Source of the DNA: Lactarius indigo
Taxonomy: Eukaryota > Basidiomycota > Agaricomycetes > Russulales > Russulaceae
DNA length: 64,000 bases
Assembly (NCBI GenBank): GCA_025766275.1
Contig: JAFKAC010000010.1
Span: 682,001-746,000, forward strand
Direction of reading: 5' to 3'
In this document: positions 46,926-56,487 of the stretch, piece by piece
Position numbering within the stretch: position 1 is the stretch's first letter
Layout of the letters: each line of letters opens with the position of its first letter
Position numbers and translations under genes: made by a program
The notes under the pieces: model-generated
Told to the model about the DNA's origin: nothing
What the model saw: only the letters and a program-made list of their open reading frames with translations
Databases searched by the model: none

Positions 46926-47230
46926 AATTGTTGGAGGATAATATCCTTTACGTTGTCTGATTCTCCTGCCACTCCATTGAGCCAGTCATTGGTGTGCTGT
47001 TACAGCAGTGATTCCTGGACTGCATGTGTAGCGACTTCAGGTTCTTGTTGATGATAGTTGGTGTTGATATACTGACTAGTTGATGCTTGTGGTTGTTGAT
47101 GGCCACCTCATGGTTGCCTGCAATTGTGAGCCATGTGTCCATCCTTTCCACAATTATAGCATGTGACTGGCCTTTGATTATTGTGCCCTCCTCCTCTCTG
47201 CAAGAATCCTCCCCTTGGTCAATATGGGGG

Positions 47231-47260
47231 GTTTTTTTTTTTTTTTTTTTTTGAAATGAA
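47231..47260 (-). mobile_element. Tiny poly(A) insertion with 14-bp duplication
   Basis: A run of 21 T (21 A on the minus strand) plus TTCATTTC is flanked by GGTCAATATGGGGG on both sides (47217-47230 and 47261-47274). A 14-bp duplication and poly(A) point to target-primed reverse transcription by a LINE-type enzyme, here an extreme 5' truncation. The source RNA cannot be named. Confidence 0.65.
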
Positions 47261-48549
47261 GGTCAATATGGGGGTTGCAGGGCAATTATATCTTCTGCTC
47301 CTGTCAGCCGCCCTCAGATGTGATCTGCCAATGTGTCCATTGCATTTGGGTCCCTTGGTAAGTTCCTGGGCTGCCAGGAACTCCTTGGCAGTCCCTGCCA
47401 TTGCCATTGTTGCCGTGGTCTTTCCTGTTTCTGTGGTGCCCCTTTATTGAGCATGGCTTTGAGGTGCATGTACTGCTGTTGACAGGTGGTGACGGCTTCC
47501 TTCCATTCTCTGTAATTTTGTGGGGAGTCTAGAGTGTAGGCCTTGGAATAGAGGTCTTTAGGTAGTCCACTTGTGAATAGATCCAACATCTGGGGATCAT
47601 CAAGTCAATACTGAGCGCATCGTACCAATTGTTCAAATTGGGTGCAATACTTATCTAGATTGCTCCCAACCATTTTAAACCCTCTTTTCAATTCATATTG
47701 GGCTTGCTCTTGTTCCATTGTATTTCAGAAGTGCTGCATAAAGCTGCGTGTAACTTCATTCCACAGTCCTTCACTGGTCCGGAGTATACCAGCTTGTATT
47801 TGGCCATTGAGCCATGTGAGCATTGCCAATACCCATTTGCTGACATTGACACCCTTGATGTAAGAGAGGAAAAGTAGGGCATGTCAATAGGGTGTGGCCA
47901 TGATGCCTTCGTCAGCATTCATGCCCCAATAGACATGCCATTGTGTAAGGAACACCTTGACTTTGGCATGTTCTCCATTGAATACTGTGGGTGCTTCACC
48001 AGCTAATTTGTTATTTTGGGGAGGGATGATAGGGCCTGCACCTGGTAATCCTCCTCTGGGATGTCCTCCTCCTGGTGGTCCTCCAGGAAACCCTCCAGGG
48101 AATCCCCCAAACCCACTTCCTCATGGTGGTGGTCCTCCTCCTGATAAATCGCCAGGGGGTCTGCCTCCTCCACTAGGGGGGTCAGGTATGTCTGGTCCAA
48201 TAGCATGGTGAATGGCTACATCATTGTTGGTCATTCAATGACCAGTATGTGGGTTGATAGGCATCAGGATGTTCTGCACTTCCTGTGTAATATGTTGTTG
48301 TTCTTCTTGGGCCATCCAATCTATGGCATCAGATGTCAGCTGTATCTCTTCTTGTGTGATAGTTGTTGTAGTCATTGCAACGGCTGGGCTGTGAATGTGG
48401 ATTACTTCTGGTTTGATGTTGTGAATGGTAAGAGACTCAGTTCATTGTATGATGTGTTCTCTGATGGCTCCTAAGCTGGCATCTTCAGCAGGTGTATTCC
48501 CTCTGCTTGGGGATTGACTTTTGGAAGCTTCTTCTCCACTGATTCCTTC

Positions 48550-49063
48550 TGTTGCATTTCGGCACGCTTGACCCAGCCGACTCGAACCCCCACAAAAACA
48601 ACACCGCCGCAATAATGCGCGGCGGCTCAAGATCCACCATCTCCATATCCATTCCCATTCAAATGTTGCAAGTCTCATAGGGGTCTTACTCCCCTTTCCG
48701 TTCCATTTCTCGACATCGCTTCGCCATTATTCGACTCCTGTTTCATGGCTCTGAATGGTCCGTGCGTCTTTACACTTCTTTACTTTACTTTACTACTATT
48801 ATCCTTAAAAACGTATCTAAATTGTATTTAAACGTGCTCATATGTATTCGATAAATTATCCAGTTGTGTTCTCTCTATCCCTCTTGTGTGCCTCTGAAAC
48901 TCCTCTCCAAAGCGAAGTCGCTTCACCTTTGTACATCTTTGCTCGTGCTCTACCATCCTTCAACTTCGCGCTTTTCTCGTCGCCAATTGAACCGGCCCTT
49001 CGGATCCTATCACCCGACCGGCACACTTAGCCGGATCGCCCCTATCGCCTGACCTTTACACCA
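48550..49063. repeat. Solo LTR M (514 bp), CpG-rich, with CCTTC duplication
   Basis: It begins TGTTGCATTTCGGC and ends CTTTACACCA. The duplication CCTTC is exact at 48545-48549 and 49064-49068, and its removal restores the F reading frame HTDEGISGE. It holds a GC-rich hairpin CCGCCGC / GCGCGGCGG near 48603-48626 and TATTTAAA near 48828. It is very rich in CpG compared with F, so it is recent. Orientation is not fixed. Confidence 0.82.
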
Positions 49064-49422
49064 CCTTCGTCAGTGTGTTCCTGTGCTTGTCTGTCAATGG
49101 GACTGTAGTCTGCACAGCTATTGAGTTTGTGCACGTTGATGTCACAATTGTAGTTTCTTCCTGCTGGCCTTACAATGTCCCAGCAATGATCTATGGGGTT
49201 CCATGTAACCTTGGTCCAACAAAGGTGATCAAAGTTGAACTCAACAGGTCAGAAATGGGTGGGACTGTTGAATTCTACAAAATATCTGGTATCTTCTCCT
49301 CGTTCTCTCCACTGGGTGGCTCCCAGGAATCTTGTTGGTACGTTGCAATCTCCTTGTCATTTGAGGTGATAAGGACAAAAGGACATTCACTGTTCTCTGG
49401 TTGAATACACCACTTTTGAAGG

Positions 49423-49435
49423 ATCTTGGTCTTAA
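49423..49435 (-). other. Primer-binding site of element F
   Basis: The minus strand reads TTAAGACCAAGAT; it pairs exactly with the LTR site of the family (AAGACCAAGAT at 49674-49684 on plus). Confidence 0.75.
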
Positions 49436-49946
49436 TGTTATGCTCCACAGGCATTAGTCCGACTTGGACACATGACGGCGTAGACAACTTAGCAAAGACC
49501 AGGTTAATGGGGACTGTATATCAACCCAACACAAGCTGAACAGGGGCTCAACAGGTGCATGCTGCAGTGAAATATATGAAGAGGCTATATACCCTTGGTT
49601 GGTATAAGCGGAAAGGCACTTAGTTCTTAAGACTAAGGCAGATAAGAGATGAGTCAAGGTAGTGGATTGAAGAAGACCAAGATGGAGAGTCTTGGTCTTC
49701 TAGAGCAACTACTTATACAGGTACACACAGGCTTTAAAGTGCTGCTAGAATACTAACTATCCAGTAGTGTAACTAGCTTGAACCCTAGTACAGCTATCCT
49801 AGGAATGAATCATACATGGGTTATGAATCACATGCGAACTACATGCTGACTGATATGATGTAAGAGTCCATGACTAATGTTAAGTCAGACTGTAGTCATA
49901 ACTGGTCATGAGTCACACAGAAGGAGTCAGAGTCTGTACCATAACA
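49436..49946 (-). repeat. 5' LTR of element F (511 bp)
   Basis: Minus-strand ends are TGTTATGGTACAGAC and GGAGCATAACA. It keeps TATAAG and the hairpin. It differs from the 3' LTR mainly at former CpG sites. Confidence 0.93.
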
Positions 49947-50264
49947 GGAGGATTTTTACAGAGAGGAGGGGGAAGGAATATTCAAAGGCCAGTCACCTGT
50001 TATAACTGTGGAAAGGATGGACACATGGCCCAAGATTGTAGGTATCCAAGAGGTGGTTATCAACAACTGCAGGCATCAAGCAGTTGGTATATCAATACCA
50101 ATTATCATCAGCAAGAACCTGAAGTCACTATGCAAGCAGTGCAAGAAGCACCACTGCAACAGTGTGCCAATGATTGGCTCAACAGAGTGGCAGGAGAATC
50201 AGATGATGTAAAGGACATCATCCCCCAGCAGCTGTGGAAGAAGGAGGGTTTTCAGAACACCTGA
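49947..50264 (+). pseudogene. gag: Element G gag, knuckle part
   Basis: Continuation of the gag cut at 32551: GGFLQRGGGRNIQRPVTC, knuckle CYNCGKDGHMAQDC (about 50000-50040), then NYHQQEPEV and VKDIIPQQLWKKEGFQNT to the stop. The overlap with pol is as in sister copies. Confidence 0.88.
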
Positions 50265-53200
50265 ACCCATTGGCCTGGGTGAGGGCAGTTAATTGTAACA
50301 GTGTAATCATGACTCACTACTGTTCTATGAGAGTTCCAGTATTGATTCACACCAGTTATGCAATGGCTGACATACAAGCATTAGTCAACTCAGGAGCAAC
50401 CCATTGCTTCATGAGACCATCCTTCATTAAAAGGATGGGCTTCAGAACAAAACAACTCGACATCCTGAAGAAAATATGGAATATCAACAACACAGAAAAC
50501 AGAGTGGGACATATCTGTTACGCTCCACAAGCATTAGTCCAACTTGGACTCAAAATGGCATAGATGACTTAGCAAATATTAGATGAATGGGGATCTCATA
50601 TCAACCCAATGTTGGCTGAACAGGGGCCTCCTTGGCACACACTGCAGCAAAAGGGTGAAGAGGCTCTACCCTTGGTTTGGTAGAAGCTGAAGCACACTTC
50701 GTTAAGGACTAAGGCAGATGAGAGTTGAATCAAGGTGGTGGATTGAAGAAGACCATGATGGGGACTCTTGGCCTTCCACAACTACTACTTATACAGATAC
50801 ATGTGGGCTTTGAAGCACCTCTAGAACAATAGGTAACCAATAGTGTAACTAGCTCAAACCCAAGTACAGCTATCCTAGGAATGAGTCATGCATGAGTCAC
50901 AATCACATGTAAACTACTATGCTGACTGATACGATGTAAGAGTCCATGACTAATATTGATACCAGACTGTAGTCATAACTGGTCATGAGTCATTTACAAT
51001 GAGTCCTTCAGTTGGTACTGTAACACATCACCCACTACATTGACATCAATGTTCAAACTAAAGGAATTAATAAGGAGATACACTTCCTCATCACCGATAT
51101 AGGAAATGAAGACATCATACTAGGGTACCCTTGGCTTGCAATATACAACCCCCATATCAAATGGTTGCAAGCTGCAATACACAAAGCTATGCTCCCTATA
51201 GTCATCCAATCAGTCAATCCATGCATTGAATGTATCACACCTGTAGTGGCTGCTGCCTCAGTACAAGATGATTACAAAGTCATACACACTCCTGCATCAT
51301 CACTGATGAACAGAGGCAGCAATTTGAAGAAGGATGCCGAATCAGGGCAACAGCCACTGATCTTGCCATTGCAGCTCAACAATATACCACTAAAGCTGAG
51401 TTACCCCCAGAATATCAAGAGTTTGCATGCCTCTTCAGTGAAGAAGCTTCAGACAGATTCCCTCCCAGCAGGCCCTGGGATCACACAATCGAATTCAAAC
51501 CTGGGACTGCCAATGCCATTGACTGCAAGATATATCCCATGACCCAAGAAGAAGATAAGAAGTTGCATGAATGGATTGACAAACAGTTAAAAAAGGGATA
51601 TATAAGACCCTCTAAATCTCTGTACACATTGTCCTTCTTCTTTATTAAAAAGAAGGATGGAAAGCTACACCCTGTACAGGACTACTGAAAGATCAATGCT
51701 GTCACCATCCACAACCAGTATCCTCTCCCTCTCATCTCTGACCTCATCACGGATCTTAGTAATTCTCACATCTACACCAAGCTCAATGTTAGATGGGGGT
51801 ACAACAATGTACACATCAAGGAGGGTGATGAAGAAAAGGCTGCGTTCAAAACATGCTATGGATTATTTGAACCAACAGTGATGTTCTTTGGATTGATCAA
51901 CTCCCCTGCCACATTCCAGACTATGATGAACTTCATCTTCAGGGATATCATTACAAGATCACATAGAGGCTGTCAAAGACATGCTTTACATATCTGTGGA
52001 GCACGATCTCTACAACAAACTAGAGAAATGTGTATTCCACTCTCCATGCATGGATTACCTGGGGGTAATCCTTGAAAAGGGGGTGACATGCATGGACCCT
52101 GTCAAAATTTCAGGTATTAAGGATTGGCCAATGCCAATGAAAGTTAAGGATGTCTGATCTTTCCTCGGCTTTTGCAATTTCTACCAACCATTCATCAGAG
52201 GCTTTGCCACCAAAGCACATCCTCTCAACAAACTAACTCATAAAGATACCAAATGGTGATGGGGTGTAGAAGAAGAAAAGGCCTTCCAAGATCTCAAGAC
52301 CCTTGTTACCAGCAAACCAGTACTGGCACACCCAGATTTAATGCAACAATTTGAACTTGAGGTCAACACCTCCAGCTTCACAACTGGCACAGTACTACTC
52401 CAACATAAAGAAGATCGCAAGAGACATCCCATTGGCTACTATTTGTCTACACTTAACGAGGCCAAATGAAACTATGACATCTACAACCTGGAACTCCTTG
52501 CCATCATTAAGGCCTTCTGACATTGGAGACCCCTTCTGGCCAGATCTCCCCACAAGATCAAGGTATTTTCCAACCACCTCAATCTTCAATACTGGAAGTC
52601 ACCACAAAAGATCAGCTGATGCATAGCCAGGGAAGTACTCAAACTCTCTGAATACAATTTTGAAATTTACCACATTAAGGGAACATCCAATGGATGCGCT
52701 GACACCCTCTCACAATGACCAGATTATGATCAAGGGGAAAATGACAATGAAGGAATCACAGTCCTGCTCAAAAGCATCTTTGTATGTGCAAGCACCTTGG
52801 AAGAACTACATCACCCACACTGGAGACCAGAAGTACTACCCAGTGACATGGCCCCACAACACCCTATCTACAAATGAGATAAAGCTAAGTTGAAGCCATG
52901 GATTGATGCTCACTGACTAAAAGACATTGAAGGAATGTGGTACAAAGATGCACATCCATTGTCACCGGTGGTATCCATGACAAGCACACCATCACTGCTT
53001 CACACCATGACTCCCCTGTTTATGGTCATCCTGGCATCAAATGCACTATCCAACTTATGAAGCGACACTACTGGTGGCTGCAAATGAAAAATGATATTAC
53101 CAACTATGTCAAAGGCTGCACAGAATGCCAATGACACAAAGTCAATCATCACCCCATCAAGGCACCCCTATGACCCATATACCCAAAACCAGAAGCCCTA

Positions 53201-55471
53201 CTGTTTGAGACAATTGCAGTGGACTTTATTACAAGACTTCCTGTCTCACGCAGATATGACTCCATCCTAACCATAACAGATCACAATTGTACTAAAGCAG
53301 CAATATTTATCCCATGCAACAAAGAAATAACCACTGAAGGGATGGCTGCCCTGTATGTTTCCCATGTCTTCCCTTGATTTGGACACCCTCTGTGTGTTAT
53401 CAGTGACTGAGATCCCTGCTCCACATCAAAGTTCATGTGGGAGATATGCAAAATCCTTGGCATCAGCCAAAATATCTCCACAGCATATCACCCACGCACT
53501 GATGGCCAATCGGAGCACACCAATCAGTGGCTAGAACAATATCTCTGATTTTGGGTTGACGAATGACAAGATGACTGCGTTCATTATCTGCCAATGGCAG
53601 AATTCACACACAATAACTGGCCTAACAAAACTACATGGGAGTCGCCCTTCTTTCTCTTATCAGGGTTCAACCCTTGCACTGATTGGGTCAATAGGCCTTC
53701 CCCTATTCCACAAGTCTCCTTAAGGCTAGATCAGTTCAAACAGGCACAGCAACATGCCTTCTCCTGCATGGTCAGGGCCCAAAAGTTGTGGATCAAGCAT
53801 AAAGATATGCCCAGATTCAAAGGAGACCTTGTGTGGCTTGAAGGGCACCATCTACGCATGCATCAGCCAACCACAAAACTAGCTGCCAAACATCATGGAC
53901 CTTTTAAGGTCATCCAGGTGATGTCCCCTGTCAACTATCGCCTCAAACTTCCCACGCAGTGGAGTATCCACGATGTCTTCCATATAGATCTTCTCACACC
54001 TTATCATGAGACACCCACACATGGACCAAATTACCAGCACCCACCACTGGATCTGGTAGATAACAAAGAAGAATACAAAGTCAAGAAGATTCTGGACTCT
54101 TGGCAATTTGGCAGAAGATGTTGGCTCCAGTATCTTGTCAAATGGAAGGGCTATTCAGACTCCAACAATCAGTGGATTGATAAGGATGATGTCTTTGCCA
54201 ATGAAGCTGTGCAGGAATTCAAACAATCAAATCCCAACTGAGAAACGCACATAAGGGCCACCCCTAACCATGATAAGTCCCCAGCATCCTCTTTCCATAT
54301 GTCCTCTGCCCAACACAATGACCAGCTCACACTCCTCTCCACTCTTGTCAATGACTCCTCCACCACACTTGTTAACCCTGACACCACCAGTAACACCACG
54401 CCTGCTGAGTCCAACACCACCATCAGTACTACCATGCAGCATGAGAACCACCAGCCTATCACTGCTGAAGAATTGTACCAGACACTGCAATGATTCCCTA
54501 TGCCCATACAGGGAGTTGTTGACAACAATACAACAGCAAATCAACCAACACCTCCACCACTCTATGCCCTTACCAACCCAGACACTGGTGAGCCCAAAAC
54601 CTTCATCACTGAAGATGAACTCTTTTGGCTTCAAGCAGCTGTCCTATGTGGTGAAACCACTGAACACTATACAGAAGTATGAGCAAGAATGGAAGGAGAC
54701 AGCAGCATGGTGGCAGTGGGAGCAACTGCATATTGCCACCTGCTGACACAAGATGAGGATGGAGCAGAAGGAATACTGGATGAAGTTGAGGATGAAGACT
54801 ACATCTGAGACCATTACCCCCTCAGGCACACATTCCTCAAATATGAATACTACACTGACAACCCTTTGACCACTCCCTTCCTCATTGATGCATCAGGAAA
54901 CCCTTTGCACCAAGGACAAGTTGCTGTGGCACAGGCAGCTCATTACATGCCAATGGGCAAGTGAGACCCAGCTACCTGCTGTGTCATTCCTGAAGAGTTC
55001 TGGGTCAATCGAGGACCCGATTACATTCTGTTCCTGATTAAGCTCCCCCATGGACAAACAGTACAAGCATCCCACATACAAGTTATCCAAGCAGGAGACC
55101 CCTTCATACTCAGATTAGCTCCAGGATCCAGTTTCCTCTATGGGAAACCACTCTATGCCACACCACACCCCCCCCAAAACAATTGTGCCATCATTCCACA
55201 TGAAGAGTACTTCCTACTCCATGACCAACACCCCACCAACATACTACTTGAGCATATTGGGGACATCACATTAATTCAAGAACTCTGCCACTTTCACCAA
55301 GCAGTGTTTGTTGAAGACCAGCTAGAACAGCACATTCAACGATTGCAGGAGGACAAGTGGTTGGCTGCAGAGGACAAAAAGGCAAGTGTGTACCACCTTG
55401 AATGAGCTAACATACTGGAGCATATAGAAGATGAAGCAGAGTGCATGAGGAAGGAATCAATAGCAGACTAG
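50234..55471 (+). pseudogene. pol: Element G pol, heavily decayed
   Basis: Protease has NSG in place of DSG (ALVNSGATHCF), which removes the catalytic Asp and fits GTCGAC to GTCAAC. A solo LTR splits it at 50516-51025. RT is intact up to FIFRDII (about 51950), then jumps to DHIEAVKDM, so about 28 residues including YMDD are deleted. Integrase (53200-53580) keeps recognisable blocks with TGA at PR, RD and WL positions. Chromodomain at about 54070-54200 (YKVKKILDSWQFGRR, YLVKWKGYSDSNNQW). The extension continues to 55471 (YGKPLYATPH near 55140-55170). Stops are mostly TGA in CGA contexts. Confidence 0.9.
50516..51025 (-). repeat. Solo LTR of family A in element G pol (510 bp)
   Basis: Plus-strand ends are TGTTACGCTCCAC and GGTACTGTAACA. 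It splits protease between GHI and HYIDINVQT. Flanks are ATATC and CATCA; they agree only as TATC versus CATC, or as ATATC versus ACATC if the last LTR base is shared. Confidence 0.88.
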
Positions 55472-55490
55472 TGAGGTGGGCCTCACTCCT

Positions 55491-55503
55491 AAAAAGGGGG
55501 TGA
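55491..55503 (+). other. Polypurine tract of element G
   Basis: AAAAAGGGGGTGA directly before the 3' LTR. Confidence 0.8.
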
Positions 55504-55908
55504 TGTTATGGTATGGATTGTATTGTAAGATAGGAACAACTCATGGTCAGTCATGACTACAGCCCAGTATCAGTATTAATCATGGACACTTACAACATAC
55601 CAGTCATCATTGTAGTTTGCATGTGATTGTGACTCATGTATGACTCATTCCTAGGATAGTGGTACTAGGGTTCGAGCTAGTTACGCTATTGGTTACCTAT
55701 TGTTCTAGCAGCGCTTTAAAGCCCACACATATCTGTATAAGTAGTAGTCACAGAAGACCAAGAGTCCCCATCTTGGTCTTCTTCAATCCACCATCTTGAC
55801 TTGTCTCTTGTCTGCCTTAGTCTTTGACTAAGAGTGCTTCCACTTCTACCAACCAAGGGTAGAGACTTCTTCATCCTTTGCTGCAGCGCATGCTAGAAGA
55901 GCCCCTGT
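55504..55908 (+). repeat. 3' LTR of element G, truncated (405 bp)
   Basis: It begins TGTTATGGTATGG and keeps TATAAG and the hairpin, but stops at GCCCCTGT, where the 5' LTR continues TCAGCTTG. The last 90 bp or so are missing, replaced by LTR J3. Confidence 0.92.
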
Positions 55909-56487
55909 TGTTATGATCTGACGCTTCGGACCTCAGTCACAGTATGTTTCTACCTTGCTTTTCCCCTTTGGTACTATACCTTGTTACTGAAGGAGCTACT
56001 GCTACTAGTGGCACTGTTCCCTTGTTCCAAATATCTCCCTGTCCCATTTGGTCTCTTTGATATTGTGTGGACTTGTGTTCATGTTGTTTGGAACCTTGTC
56101 CTATATAAACCTGTACCATAGACTGTAGGAAGCCAGACTTGGCTTCATTTGCAATCTAGCAACCTTGCCTTCATACTTTGGTGTGACCTCGCTCTATTCC
56201 CCTCTTCTTGTGCATCCCCTACCTCAGTCCCTAATCAGGACACTTCAAAGTCTTTGCAGTGGAAATATATCAACACGTCACACCTGATATACTCTGTGCA
56301 CTAGCAAGATCAAGTGTAGAGAAGTGCTAGACACTTCAGGCGAGGAGCCCTACATTACAGAGTAGTGCTGCACATTGTGCCACACTTTTGCCACTTGTAT
56401 TTCATAGCAATAAGACAACAGATGTCTTCACTTGATACTTGTGTGACTTAGAACCTCCAGAACCCATGCCCCTGCTAGGGCGTAACA
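55909..56487 (+). repeat. LTR J3 (family J, 579 bp) without matching duplication
   Basis: It begins TGTTATGATCTGACG and ends TAGGGCGTAACA. The left flank is CCTGT (in the G LTR); the right flank is TTGGG (in the RT of element I). Complete ends with unequal flanks suggest a chimeric LTR made by recombination between two J insertions. Confidence 0.9.

Larger units (their letters stand above)
46895..49420 (-). pseudogene. gag: Element F gag with pre-Gag domain
   Basis: Gag starts near 48375 (MTTTTITQEEIQL) and shows the Gly/Pro linker (47990-48170), capsid-like FLSYIKGVNVSKWVLAML, LDLFTSGLPKDLYSKAY and a knuckle (CYNCGKDGHMAHNC) near 47140. At the usual Gag end (EGFQDA) the stop TGA of sister copies reads TGG, so the frame runs a little further. 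The pre-Gag part is split by solo LTR M (48550-49063): AHTDEGISGE before, FVEFNSPTHF and VTWNPIDHCWDIVRPAG after in plus order. A tiny poly(A) insertion lies at 47231-47260. Confidence 0.85.
32552..49946 (-). mobile_element. Element F: family A chromovirus, minus strand, hosting element E
   Basis: The 5' LTR is at 49436-49946, the 3' LTR at 32552-33653 (with K inside) and the polypurine tract at 33654-33665. It is inserted in gag of element G. Flanks share GGAG (32548-32551 and 49947-49950), or AGGAG if the last A of the LTR is counted on the right. It carries later insertions: E in the Pol extension, J2 in integrase, a poly(A) insertion in gag and M in the pre-Gag part. CpG is strongly depleted. 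Confidence 0.93.
30392..55908 (+). mobile_element. Element G: family A chromovirus split by element F
   Basis: The 5' LTR is at 30392-30887, with gag until 32551, where minus-strand element F enters. Gag resumes at 49947 in the middle of the RGGF motif, followed by pol and a truncated 3' LTR (55504-55908). A further family-A solo LTR lies in pol at 50516-51025. CpG is almost absent. Stops, a frameshift and a deletion over the RT active site show it is dead. A G-rich stretch ending GGGGGGTGA lies directly before the 5' LTR and resembles a polypurine tract; no second duplication can be checked. Confidence 0.92.

Noticed and set aside
47231..47260. T21 run as a terminator or simple slippage tract
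   Set aside because: The 14-bp direct duplication on both sides is better explained by retroposition.
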